Position numbers and translations under genes: made by a program
Notes under the pieces: generated by a model
The model's database searches: none
What the model was told of the DNA's origin: nothing
The model's input: the letters and a program-made list of their open reading frames with translations, nothing else
In this document: positions 25,566-34,313 of the stretch, in pieces
How the letters are laid out: the number at the start of each line of letters is the position of its first letter
Position numbering within the stretch: the first letter of the stretch is position 1
Assembly (NCBI GenBank): GCA_964484465.1
Contig: CAZAFL010000020.1
Location: 1 to 59,029 of the forward strand
Origin: CAZAFL01 sp964484465
GTDB lineage: Bacteria; Bacteroidota; Ignavibacteria; UBA10030; SZUA-254
Reading direction: 5' to 3'
DNA: 59,029 bases

Positions 25566-25580
25566 CGACGGTGAGGTCTT

Positions 25581-25847
25581 TTATGAGACGGTAATCCCCT
25601 GCTTCACCAGGGCGTCCCGAATAATCGTCAACGCTTCATTCTGGCGCATGTGAAGCCGGGAGCCGGATTCCTCAATCGCTTCAGCCAATGTTCCTTTCCG
25701 TGTCACCAGCCAGCGCCATACATGATAGCCGAGCCGGTTGCGGTCGTTGGGTTCTTCCGTGGGAATAGTGCTGACACTCGCGTACGCAATTTTTTCAAGA
25801 GCTTCCAGCGAAAATTCCTGGACAGCCGATGGGGATTTTGTGGTCAT
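25581..25847 (-). CDS. Small conserved-looking hypothetical protein
   Basis: An 88-residue soluble protein; the start at 25847 is favoured by AAAAGGAAG just upstream, with an in-frame alternative at 25877. It is mostly helical and charged, with no signal peptide or membrane segment (LEALEKIAYASV ... NRLGYHVWRWLVTRKG ... ALTIIRDALVKQG). I do not recognise the family. It lies 15 bases before the NDH-2 gene on the same strand, so an accessory or regulatory role in the same transcript is possible but not shown. Confidence 0.6.
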   Translation of the reverse strand: MTTKSPSAVQEFSLEALEKIAYASVSTIPTEEPNDRNRLGYHVWRWLVTRKGTLAEAIEESGSRLHMRQNEALTIIRDALVKQGITVS

Positions 25848-25930
25848 ATTCTTCCTTTTATGAATGCCTGCCATCAAATATACAACATTTCAAGAAAACA
25901 ATTTTGATTGAACAACCAACTACAACAAAC

Positions 25931-25992
25931 TGTAGCGGCGGGTCATTAGACCCGCTTTCCCAGGCAAGCCGATCCGGTGATCGGCCACTACA
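25931..25992. repeat. Bipartite palindromic (REP/MITE-like) element
   Basis: A 62-bp element bounded by TGTAG ... CTACA that contains two perfect hairpins: GCGGGTC/GACCCGC (25938-25944 with 25949-25955) and GCCGATC/GATCGGC (25968-25974 with 25979-25985). Paired-hairpin elements of this style are common intergenic repeats in environmental genomes. Only one copy lies in this window, so its repeat nature is inferred. Confidence 0.45.
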
Positions 25993-26091
25993 ACATTACC
26001 CGATTTTGCTTTTGACAGGCCAAATCGTATATTTTTTGTACCGATTTCCCTAAGAGGAAGGCTCATTTTTTTAACATAGTTCTGGCGTTTC

Positions 26092-26415
26092 ATGATCAGG
26101 CGGCAGTCGTTCTTTGGTTTCATCGCGTGCATCGTTGCGTTAAACTATTTCGCCTTCCGGACGGAATTGTTCCAGGATGAATACAAAGAGAACCACCCCG
26201 CCCGATCAAACGCCTTTTCCATCCAGCAGCTTTCCCTCAATTGGGAAACATTCGATAAAGACAACGCGCCGCAGGCGTTCAGTTTCGCCATTGCAACAAC
26301 GGTCACTGTATTCGGAGAAATAACACCGCGCTCATCATTAAATAAGATCGCGTTCATTTCCTACCGTCTTATCAAAGACAAATCTCCACCGGCTCCTGCT
26401 TCACTCATCGGTTAA
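26092..26415 (+). CDS. Small secreted or membrane-anchored hypothetical protein upstream of a TonB receptor
   Basis: A 107-residue frame beginning with a hydrophobic segment (FFGFIACIVALNYFAF) that could be a signal peptide or anchor, followed by a soluble portion and a Pro-rich C-terminus (KSPPAPASLIG). No clear ribosome site is present, and I do not recognise the family. It ends 107 bp before the TonB receptor on the same strand. A reverse-strand frame (26145-26357) overlaps it but looks less protein-like. Moderate confidence that it is a gene. Confidence 0.45.
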   Translation: MIRRQSFFGFIACIVALNYFAFRTELFQDEYKENHPARSNAFSIQQLSLNWETFDKDNAPQAFSFAIATTVTVFGEITPRSSLNKIAFISYRLIKDKSPPAPASLIG

Positions 26416-26522
26416 TTCATCGTTCTTAGACCACTCGCATCGAAACACTTTCTATTCGATGCACGAAGATATTCTTCGGCATAGGGTATCCATTTTATAC
26501 TGAACATTCAAGGAGCCGAACC

Positions 26523-28826
26523 ATGCAACCAGCAGAAAATATTTCGTACCTTCACACACGTTTTATTGTCTCCCATAAAATGTTTATGCGGGGCATATCA
26601 TCAGTAGTTTTATTCCTGCTGCTAATTTCAACTGCTCTGGGAGCGCCAACCGGGGGAATTCGGGGAACTGTAACCAGCGATGGAGCCCCTCTGGTCGGTG
26701 CCGAAGTGAAATTACTGGAATTGAACCGCACAACACATACTGACCAAAACGGAGCGTTTGAATTCCGATCTGTTCCTGAGGGATCCTACCAGGTTTTTGT
26801 CCGCATGTTAGGATATGAATCGATGACAAAAGATCTTTCCGTTCAGCAGGATGTCGTTCGATTAGACCTCCCGCTGGAAGAAAATCCGATCACCGGGGAA
26901 GAAGTCGTCATTTCTGCTTATCCGTACGGACGCACCGCTGACCAGCTCTATCAATCTGCTGAATCGCGCGTGATGGAAGAGTTACAGTCGAAGCCAGGAT
27001 CGAGCTTTGCCGAAAAGCTTGCAGACGTTCCCGGAGTAGGTGTGCGCTACAACGGTTCCGCGCCGGCACGGCCCGTCATCCGCGGTCTTTCCGATGAACG
27101 GGTCCTGATGCTCGAAAACGGATTACGCACAGGCGACCTTTCAACCTTCGACCCGGCTCACGCCGTTCCGGTTGAACCGAACACCATCAGTCAAATTGAC
27201 GTTGTACGCGGTCCCTCAAGTATTCTTTACGGACCGAATACCATCGGCGGCTTGGTCAATGTGTTGACAAACATCGTTCCATCTTCAGTCAATGAAGGGC
27301 TTTCTGGCACCGCACTACTCAGCGGTAACAGCGTCTCGGATGAATATGCAGGAAGCGTGCATGCAACATACGGCACTGGCAATAATGCACTTTCCTTTTC
27401 ATTCGGCGGCAACCATGCACAGGACCTGCGGGTTCCCACGAACACATTTCTTGACCAGGGAAGCGGTCAGGCATTCATATTTGACAGGATGCCGGCATCC
27501 TACCATCGTACAACGAGCATAAGCGCAGGCTACTTGTTTGATAACAGCGAGCAGTCATTTGGCGTCGGCTACAAAAATTTCTCAACGACATACGGTGTAC
27601 CCGGCATTCCGCCTGATGTTTCCAAGCTCATCATCGATAAGAACATGGTAGAACTCCACACTGCATTACACTTTAACGATTCGTTCGCAAAAGGATTACA
27701 ACTGTCCGGCAACTACAGCGACTTCTCCCAAAATGAACGGCCGTCGGAAGCTGATTCTCTCGGCGTCGTTCAGGAAGTACAGGGCAATCAGTTCAAGAAG
27801 AAAGGTGTAAACGCTATGTTACAGTTCCTTCACCATCCCATCGGAGGAGTTGAAGGAACATTCGGCTTATGGTTCTTGAGAGAAGATTTATCCGGTGTAG
27901 GAGATGAAATCCTCTCTCCCGATGCAGTCTCAACCGGCTTTGCAATGGATGTGCTTGAAGAATACCCTCTTAGTCCTCAAGTCCGTGCTCAGGTTGGCTT
28001 ACGGTATGACTTCTTCAATATTCAAACATCTCCCAATGCAGTCTTCACGGTGAGTGACGAACACAGGATGACGAACTCCTTCAGTGCTTCGGGAGGACTC
28101 CTGTGGAAAGCCGATGAACATTGGACGACATCGCTGACACTTTCCCGTTCATTCAGACCCCCGACGGTCCTCGAATTGTTCTCAAACGGCGTCGACGCGC
28201 CAACGTCGACATTCGACATCGGGGAACCAACTCTGGACCCGGAAACAGGCGCTGGCATTGACCTTGGCATAAAGGGTTCGTTTGCCTCGCTTTCGTTTGA
28301 AGTATCACCATACGTTAATTTCATCAACGATTATATTTACGGCTACCTGACGGGTGCGGTTGATTCGGCCTCGGGACTCGACGTCCGGAAATTTGCCGCG
28401 ACCGATGCCAGACTGGTCGGTTTTGAAGCTTCTGCCGACATCGCCCTGACAAAACATGTCGGCTTGTTAATCAGCGGAGATTATGTCGAGGCAGAAGATA
28501 CCAAGGCCAATCAGCCGTTGCCCTTCACACCACCATTTAAGGGCCTTGTGCGTCTTAGTTACGTAGGTCCGTTATCTGCGGATGTTGAAATGCGTGCGGC
28601 TGCAGACCAGACAAGATTAGGGATTGGCGATACTCCAACGCCGGGATTCGCAGTGTTTAATGCAGGATGTTCCCTGCGCCTGATCGAATCATCGACCACT
28701 CATACTATCAGTATTCGCGTCGATAATATATTCGACCGCCTATACAGAGATCATCTTTCAGTAATTAAGGATTTTATGCCGATGCCGGGACGTGGCGCGC
28801 GTTTGTCTTATCTGGTAAGCTTTTAG
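26523..28826 (+). CDS. TonB-dependent outer membrane receptor with CarboxypepD_reg-like domain
   Basis: A 767-residue outer-membrane receptor. The start ATG at 26523 has AAGGAG nine bases upstream; a signal peptide follows (about residues 22-40, ending STALGAP). Next is a carboxypeptidase-regulatory-like beta domain (GGIRGTVTSDGAPLVGAEV), the plug (VRYNGSAPARPVIRGLSDER and VRGPSSILYGPNTIGG) and a 22-strand type barrel ending in Phe (RLSYLVSF). The last part, with NIFDRLYRDHLS then MPMPGRG, resembles metal or siderophore receptors such as the ZnuD group, so a metal-related substrate is plausible. The substrate is not shown by the sequence. Confidence 0.88.
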   Translation: MQPAENISYLHTRFIVSHKMFMRGISSVVLFLLLISTALGAPTGGIRGTVTSDGAPLVGAEVKLLELNRTTHTDQNGAFEFRSVPEGSYQVFVRMLGYESMTKDLSVQQDVVRLDLPLEENPITGEEVVISAYPYGRTADQLYQSAESRVMEELQSKPGSSFAEKLADVPGVGVRYNGSAPARPVIRGLSDERVLMLENGLRTGDLSTFDPAHAVPVEPNTISQIDVVRGPSSILYGPNTIGGLVNVLTNIVPSSVNEGLSGTALLSGNSVSDEYAGSVHATYGTGNNALSFSFGGNHAQDLRVPTNTFLDQGSGQAFIFDRMPASYHRTTSISAGYLFDNSEQSFGVGYKNFSTTYGVPGIPPDVSKLIIDKNMVELHTALHFNDSFAKGLQLSGNYSDFSQNERPSEADSLGVVQEVQGNQFKKKGVNAMLQFLHHPIGGVEGTFGLWFLREDLSGVGDEILSPDAVSTGFAMDVLEEYPLSPQVRAQVGLRYDFFNIQTSPNAVFTVSDEHRMTNSFSASGGLLWKADEHWTTSLTLSRSFRPPTVLELFSNGVDAPTSTFDIGEPTLDPETGAGIDLGIKGSFASLSFEVSPYVNFINDYIYGYLTGAVDSASGLDVRKFAATDARLVGFEASADIALTKHVGLLISGDYVEAEDTKANQPLPFTPPFKGLVRLSYVGPLSADVEMRAAADQTRLGIGDTPTPGFAVFNAGCSLRLIESSTTHTISIRVDNIFDRLYRDHLSVIKDFMPMPGRGARLSYLVSF

Positions 28827-28864
28827 AAGTGGAAATTTTGGATGGTGCAAACGGCGACAGAGAC

Positions 28865-30619
28865 CTATTGTCGTAATAACGCCAGCTGCTTTTTCTGCGC
28901 GGTGGGGAAAATTCTCAGGTAATAATCGCCGCCTTGTAGCTCTTCAGCGATCAGCCCGACGTCGTTCTTAACATCTTTATGCTCATTGACAAGCCTTGCA
29001 ATTTCGTCAATGAGCATACGGGTCATCTGAACACCAATAAAACGGCTGCGGCCGTTATGATACGAGCGGTTGATAATCGGGATAAGAAAATTCGGCAACC
29101 CCTGCAGCTCGTCTGAGGAAGACCCGCTGTTATTCATCTCAAAGGTGATAATATTCGGCGTAACGTGGTTGTACACAATCCCTTCCCATCGGAACGGTAC
29201 AACGTTTGACGTATATTCATTTGAAATTGTCGAAGCGAGTACCGGTCGCAGCGGAATTCGATGAACTTGCAACGGCTCGTTCGAGGGATCCTGCTCATCA
29301 TCAACAAGTGACGAATCGGTTAGAGCATCTTTTGCATGTCTGATTTTATGCGGTATCTCGTTCGGAGATTCCTTGACAACCTGGGAGAGCACGCGCCCGG
29401 CAAGTTTTTCTTTCTGGCCGCGGAAGCGATCCGCGAATGAGCTCTTCATCGAATCGATACGCGTTACACGGGTGACCGATTTCGACGACCCCATCACATC
29501 GAGCCAATTTCCAAGCCGGATGTCAAGTGTGTCTTCACGCAGGTTGTTGGTATTGAATGAAAGAATGCGGTATGTTTCCGTGTTTGCCGGCGGAAACATG
29601 ATCCTATGAAGCGAATCGACTTTCACAACGCGGGGCGAAACTAACCCCCATGCGAGATTCATCTGCCGTGAAACCTTCTTTCCTGTAAGGTCGAGGGCGC
29701 AGCTCGTTGCATTGATAAATTCGTTGTATGCAGCCGGATTATCCCTTACCCTTTCTGATAATTCCACATACAACCAATGACCGAACCCGACGCTGTCGTT
29801 TGAGAAAACACCCTGGACATTCCATCTTCCGGAAAGCGCCGCAAAACCCGAGTCGTACATCGCCAGCGAGCATTTGAACCCTGCCATTCTCAGACTGTCC
29901 CGAAACGAAAGGCTTATTTGTGAAATTCCCAATTGGTCATCCGTTGTCTTACCATTGCTAATGACGATATCCGACTCCTTTATCGGGTAATGATATGCCC
30001 CGCTTCTGTAACCGTGCAGGGAAATTGTAACGTGTGTGAGGTCAGTCAGTAACTCGTGCCATCGCTGAAAGACAGTCTGCTTTGCTTTTCCTATATCGGA
30101 AGGAATATTTGGGGCGTTTTCTAACCGTGGTGTTCCCGCAATGAAAAGCCATTCGGCGCCGGATTTCCGGAAGAGCTCTGCACCGATGATATCAGCCTGA
30201 GGATCATCGACCGGATGGTTAACATGAATATATAATCTCTTTTTGTGATTGCGGTTGTAGATAAATGTCCCCCACCCTTTCCGGATCGGGGTTTTTTCTC
30301 TGAACACGTCGTATGCACTCGCAGTTGTACCATCGAATATTTGCGTCAACGTATAATTGTGTTTCGACAAAATTGTTTTACAGCTATCATACAATTTTGC
30401 GCGAAACATTTGCAACGCCACCCCCATATCATGAAGCTCGTTGTTCGTGGGGAGCACAACATTTGCTCCTGCTTGCCCGTGAACACGTTCACGAATGCCG
30501 TCAATAAGAGGGATAAAATTATCCGGCCGTATCTTTTGCGCATGAACGCTTAGAGACAGGACAAGAGAGAAGAATACTATCAATATTCTTTGCTGGAATT
30601 TAAGCAAGAGATTAATCAA
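28865..30619 (-). CDS. Secreted protein of unknown function
   Basis: A 584-residue protein with a clear signal peptide (RILIVFFSLVLSLSVHAQ). The only in-frame start giving it is TTG at 30619, preceded closely by AAAAGG, so the exact start is uncertain. Segments that could form a metal site are LYIHVNHPVDDPQADIIG and VTISLHGYRSGAYHYP, loosely like amidohydrolase or amidase active-site strands, but I cannot place it in a family. The C-terminal half contains another ordered region (NIITFEMNNSGSS, RSRFIGVQMTRMLIDEI). It converges with the TonB receptor gene and has no operon partner. Confidence 0.6.
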   Translation of the reverse strand: MINLLLKFQQRILIVFFSLVLSLSVHAQKIRPDNFIPLIDGIRERVHGQAGANVVLPTNNELHDMGVALQMFRAKLYDSCKTILSKHNYTLTQIFDGTTASAYDVFREKTPIRKGWGTFIYNRNHKKRLYIHVNHPVDDPQADIIGAELFRKSGAEWLFIAGTPRLENAPNIPSDIGKAKQTVFQRWHELLTDLTHVTISLHGYRSGAYHYPIKESDIVISNGKTTDDQLGISQISLSFRDSLRMAGFKCSLAMYDSGFAALSGRWNVQGVFSNDSVGFGHWLYVELSERVRDNPAAYNEFINATSCALDLTGKKVSRQMNLAWGLVSPRVVKVDSLHRIMFPPANTETYRILSFNTNNLREDTLDIRLGNWLDVMGSSKSVTRVTRIDSMKSSFADRFRGQKEKLAGRVLSQVVKESPNEIPHKIRHAKDALTDSSLVDDEQDPSNEPLQVHRIPLRPVLASTISNEYTSNVVPFRWEGIVYNHVTPNIITFEMNNSGSSSDELQGLPNFLIPIINRSYHNGRSRFIGVQMTRMLIDEIARLVNEHKDVKNDVGLIAEELQGGDYYLRIFPTAQKKQLALLRQ

Positions 30620-30840
30620 ACCTTTTGTATTGAGTTTATACCTGCCGAACGCAGTGAAGGGAGGATTCGTATCGTGTTTTTCCTATACCAAAGTAGATTA
30701 TAGAATGGAGAAAGTCAAGATTTAAGTTTCCAATATGCCTGTAATATTTAACCGTGTGAATTCAGCCACAAAAACGACCATTTTTTGGGACATTTCAACA
30801 AATAACCTTCGAAATCAATGAAAATTGAGAAGGTTTCTAC

Positions 30841-30857
30841 TGGCACGACCATTGCAT
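30841..30857 (+). promoter_or_regulatory. Sigma-54 (RpoN) -24/-12 promoter
   Basis: The sequence CTGGCACGACCATTGCAT is a near-perfect match to the RpoN consensus TGGCACG-N4-TTGCA. GG (30842-30843) and GC (30854-30855) are separated by exactly 10 bases. The start of transcription would be near 30866, about 32 bases before the ATG at 30898. Such promoters need an NtrC-type activator, and none is encoded in this window. Confidence 0.75.
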
Positions 30858-30897
30858 ATTGTCATTTAGTATGCATGAAAAACGAAAGGAAAACGCC

Positions 30898-32022
30898 ATG
30901 AAAAGAATAGCTTTTTTGATAATAATGTGTGTCGCGCTTGTGGCAGGGACGGCAGATGCAAAACATTATTTCAAGCCTTACGGAAGTGTTAGTCTATTTT
31001 ATTCTTCTCTCACTCCGTACGGCGAGTGGATTGAGCTGAATGCCGGATATGCATGGCGGCCGTACAACATCAGCCATGGCTGGCGACCGTATCTTTACGG
31101 TCAATGGGTATGGACTGATTATGGATGGTATTGGGTATCCAGCGAACCGTTCGGTTGGGCTGCATACCATTATGGCCGGTGGGAATACGACGATTATTAT
31201 GGATGGATTTGGGTTCCGGATGATGTTTGGGGACCGGCGTGGGTGGAATGGCGTTACAATGACGACTATATCGGATGGGCGCCTCTACCCCCTCAGGCAA
31301 CATTCAGTGTAGATTTTGGAATATCGTACACAACACAATGGGTTGCACCAATGCACTACTGGAACTTTGTACCATGCCGATACTTTACGACAACCCGGGT
31401 TGTGGATTATATTCAACCTGTCGAGCGAACACGAAGATTTTTTGGAAGTACGCGCGGGACAGTGAACATCCAGGCGAACGGTGACCGCGTCATCAATCGC
31501 GGAGTCGATGTTAACTTTGTCGAACGTCGAGGAAACACACGTGTCAACCGGGTAGACGTTGTACAACGGGAACAAGGTAACGGCGAACGGTTCGTTCGGG
31601 ACGCCGACCAGAGCAGGATTGAAACATACAGACCGCGACTCCAGGGCAGGATGCGACAGGAATTGGCTCCGCCACCCCGGCACGACGAACAGCCGGCATC
31701 CAGTGATGTTAAAACCGGACGTGACCAGCGCGTCTTACAGCGAAATAACCGGGGCTATGTAGGTGAGGAAAATAACACCTACTCTCCTCCTGCAAGAGAC
31801 ACAAGGGTTCAGGAACGTAATGCACAGGAGCAGGTAGAGCAGAAGCGGGCACCCGGGTATCAACGGGATACAGAGAAGAGAGCTCAGGTAAGGGAACAGC
31901 AACGACAGCCAGAGCGGCAATTTCAGCAGCAACGTGTTCCGCGCAAGAATGAGCGAGGACAACAACCAGGTTGGAAAGGCCAGAAAGAAGAGCATTCCCG
32001 CGAACGCCGTCCGCGACCGTAA
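30898..32022 (+). CDS. Secreted DUF6600-type protein with Trp/Tyr-rich repeats and a basic Gln-rich tail
   Basis: A 374-residue protein started at 30898, where AAAGGA precedes the ATG and a signal peptide follows (RIAFLIIMCVALVAGTADA). The N-terminal half is a run of short aromatic repeats (LTPYGEWIEL, YGQWVWTDYGWYW, FGWAAYHYGRW, YYGWIWVPDDVWGPAWVEW, IGWAPLPP) typical of DUF6600 proteins. The C-terminal ~170 residues are low-complexity and rich in Arg, Gln and Glu, so probably disordered. In other genomes such proteins are periplasmic or surface and of unknown role. It is a single-gene unit behind a sigma-54 promoter and ends at a strong terminator. Confidence 0.8.
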   Translation: MKRIAFLIIMCVALVAGTADAKHYFKPYGSVSLFYSSLTPYGEWIELNAGYAWRPYNISHGWRPYLYGQWVWTDYGWYWVSSEPFGWAAYHYGRWEYDDYYGWIWVPDDVWGPAWVEWRYNDDYIGWAPLPPQATFSVDFGISYTTQWVAPMHYWNFVPCRYFTTTRVVDYIQPVERTRRFFGSTRGTVNIQANGDRVINRGVDVNFVERRGNTRVNRVDVVQREQGNGERFVRDADQSRIETYRPRLQGRMRQELAPPPRHDEQPASSDVKTGRDQRVLQRNNRGYVGEENNTYSPPARDTRVQERNAQEQVEQKRAPGYQRDTEKRAQVREQQRQPERQFQQQRVPRKNERGQQPGWKGQKEEHSRERRPRP

Positions 32023-32043
32023 GTGATTTGTTCTTTAACGTAA

Positions 32044-32080
32044 GAGCCGGTTCTTGATGAGAAGAACCGGCTCCTTTTTT
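32044..32080 (+). terminator. Rho-independent terminator
   Basis: A perfect 12-bp stem (GAGCCGGTTCTT at 32044-32055 with AAGAACCGGCTC at 32062-32073), a 6-nt loop and a run of six T (32075-32080), 21 bp after the stop of the DUF6600 gene. Confidence 0.9.
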
Positions 32081-32124
32081 ATAACCTACCGCAACAGTCG
32101 AACGAGCAGTATTTTTCTATTTTT

Positions 32125-34119
32125 TCATTTCAATGAACCGATAGACTCTCCCAGCAATAACTCTATTTGCTGTGTCATCTCTTCGACCATTTCGGGTCCG
32201 GAGAATCCGACGGTCTCAAATGCGATGTTCCCTTTTTTATCAATGACGAATTTGGTGGGAATACCATCCACTCCGTACTTTTCGGCTACCCTCGTACCCG
32301 TTATTTCATCAATCACAACGAGAAATGTGTACTTGTTATCCACCATGAACTTCTTTGCATTGGCGACTGTTTCATCGTAACCTTTTATACGTTCCCATGT
32401 GTCGACGGCAAGAAAAACAATGTTCTGGTTATCTTTATATTTTTCATAGACTTTTTGCAAATAGGGAAACGACGCTTTACATGGGCCGCACCACGTTGCC
32501 CAGAAATCGACGACGACAACTTTCCCTTTGAGGGAGGAGAGCGTTAACGCATTGCCGGAAAAATCTTTAAGCGTAAAATCTATCGAAGGTTTATTTATAC
32601 GACTGTCATATACTTTTTTCTTCATTTCCTCCGATTTCGCCTTGCTCGCCTCTGCGATAATTTCATCCAGCTTTTTCTTTTTCTCTGCAATAAGCTGGTT
32701 ATATCCTTTGTCCGAACCTTCGCTTTTTGCATACGCTTCCTTCAACTCATCGAGCATTTTCTCACCGGCTTTTCCTTTTTTTACACACTCGACGCCAACT
32801 TCAATCGCTTTTGAGTAGCTCTTTGTCTTGATCAAACACTCAACATAGCGGGTATTGATGTCTTCCTCTCCCCCGTCTGTATATTCATACGCTTGGGCAT
32901 AACGCTCTTTTGCTTCATCGACTTTTCCGAGCTGCATCAAGCCATAGGCGTATGTATCGAGGATCGTCCCCAGGCTGTAGTGTTCTCCTTTCAGCCATTC
33001 TTTTTCATTCGCGTAATTGTTTTTTGTCGACTGGTCGGGGGTTTGACTGATCTCGACCGCCTCTTTGGCCCATGCTGTCGCTTTTTCTAGGTTCTCTCCT
33101 TTTTCGATGAGATTCCAAGCAATATTGTTGTACAATTGAGCATCCTGCTTTTTCATTTTGGTAAGCGCTTCATGTGCCTTATCGTATTCCTTTGCAGCAA
33201 TGCAGACAGAAACAAAGTTTCGGAGTTTTGCCTGGTAGTCGTTTTCATCGAGAATAGAAAAATCCCCGAAATATTTTTCCATCAATGTAACACGCTGAGC
33301 AGATGAATTTTTATCACTGGAGATATCGCTCCAGAAATATTTTTTCGCAAACGTGCCCTTTGGATCATCCTTCAATTCTGCATCCCGAATCGACTGTGCT
33401 CTGACACTGTCTCCAATCAGTCTGTAATTACCGTAAAGAGCAAACACTGCTTCCTGTTTTGACTGCCATCGTTCGTAAAGACCATCCAGTTGTTTGTGAA
33501 GCGCGCTTTTGTCTGTATTATCCTTATTCTCATCATTCATAATGCTCCAGAGCCTTAGGTCCGCTTCCCACCGGTCGGGATAGAGCAACAGTTCCTGCCG
33601 GAGGTCAAGTTTTGCTTTCGATAAGTCCTTGACATTCTTCTGAGAAGTGAAGACAAAATACCCCCAACCCATGTAATAAGATCCTCGCTGCAAAAAAGCT
33701 CCGCGCACAGGCTTATTATCATCCCCATACACCAATGCGTCCCAGCATTTGCCGTCGTTATCATCCCGCTGGTCTCCCGAACGAACACGAATTAGAATAT
33801 ACTTGGCCCGTGGCTCACTCAATTTAACCGAACCGGTCCATGCATTATCCTTCCGGTTCATGCTTGCACCCAGCCGTGACGGAGCATTATCGGGTTCGTA
33901 GATATCCGCTCGATAGATCAGAAGCTGGGCTTCCATCTCCTTAGCATCTTTGAATCTCCCATCCATCACCTCCGGCCGATAGGTTACTGTTATCACGTCG
34001 CCGATTTTAGGATGTTCCGGTGAGATTGTAAGAACTGCGTTCTGGTCCTGCGCGACGGCTGAAAAGAACGAACAAAGGAGAGCAACTCCAAATATAGCGA
34101 CGCATAAAGGTCTTGGCAT
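32125..34119 (-). CDS. TlpA-like thioredoxin-fold protein with long N-terminal extension
   Basis: A 664-residue exported protein. The start at 34119 has CTGGAGG just upstream and begins a signal peptide (PLCVAIFGVALLCSFFSAVAQ). About 500 residues of beta-sandwich and helical TPR-like repeats (EYDKAHEALTKMKKQ, YNNIAWNLIEKGENL, SYSKAIEVGVECVKKG) lead to a C-terminal TlpA/AhpC-TSA thioredoxin domain with active site FWATWCGPCKASFPYL and cis-Pro loop DGIPTKFVID. It would act as a periplasmic thiol reductase or disulphide-exchange protein; in Bacteroidota such large proteins accompany stress or envelope functions. It stands alone, with a predicted promoter at 34179-34207. Confidence 0.83.
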   Translation of the reverse strand: MPRPLCVAIFGVALLCSFFSAVAQDQNAVLTISPEHPKIGDVITVTYRPEVMDGRFKDAKEMEAQLLIYRADIYEPDNAPSRLGASMNRKDNAWTGSVKLSEPRAKYILIRVRSGDQRDDNDGKCWDALVYGDDNKPVRGAFLQRGSYYMGWGYFVFTSQKNVKDLSKAKLDLRQELLLYPDRWEADLRLWSIMNDENKDNTDKSALHKQLDGLYERWQSKQEAVFALYGNYRLIGDSVRAQSIRDAELKDDPKGTFAKKYFWSDISSDKNSSAQRVTLMEKYFGDFSILDENDYQAKLRNFVSVCIAAKEYDKAHEALTKMKKQDAQLYNNIAWNLIEKGENLEKATAWAKEAVEISQTPDQSTKNNYANEKEWLKGEHYSLGTILDTYAYGLMQLGKVDEAKERYAQAYEYTDGGEEDINTRYVECLIKTKSYSKAIEVGVECVKKGKAGEKMLDELKEAYAKSEGSDKGYNQLIAEKKKKLDEIIAEASKAKSEEMKKKVYDSRINKPSIDFTLKDFSGNALTLSSLKGKVVVVDFWATWCGPCKASFPYLQKVYEKYKDNQNIVFLAVDTWERIKGYDETVANAKKFMVDNKYTFLVVIDEITGTRVAEKYGVDGIPTKFVIDKKGNIAFETVGFSGPEMVEEMTQQIELLLGESIGSLK

Positions 34120-34178
34120 AATTCCTCCAGGGTTGGAAAAAGTCATAATCGGAGCGTTGTACATCATTTATTCTGAAT

Positions 34179-34207
34179 AACGTACCAAATTCGCCCGTCA
34201 ATGTCAA
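34179..34207 (-). promoter_or_regulatory. Sigma-70-type promoter for the TlpA-like gene
   Basis: On the minus strand: TTGACA (34202-34207), a 17-bp spacer and TACGTT (34179-34184). It gives a leader of about 53 bases before the ATG at 34119. Confidence 0.45.
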
Positions 34208-34313
34208 AATGATAAAGGACCCGGCGGCGGTTCGGTGTGAAATTTCTCCCATCGGGCAATATTAAGCTCGCAGATCTTCCGTAGTCATAATAATTTACGA
34301 GGTTCGGAGTCTC

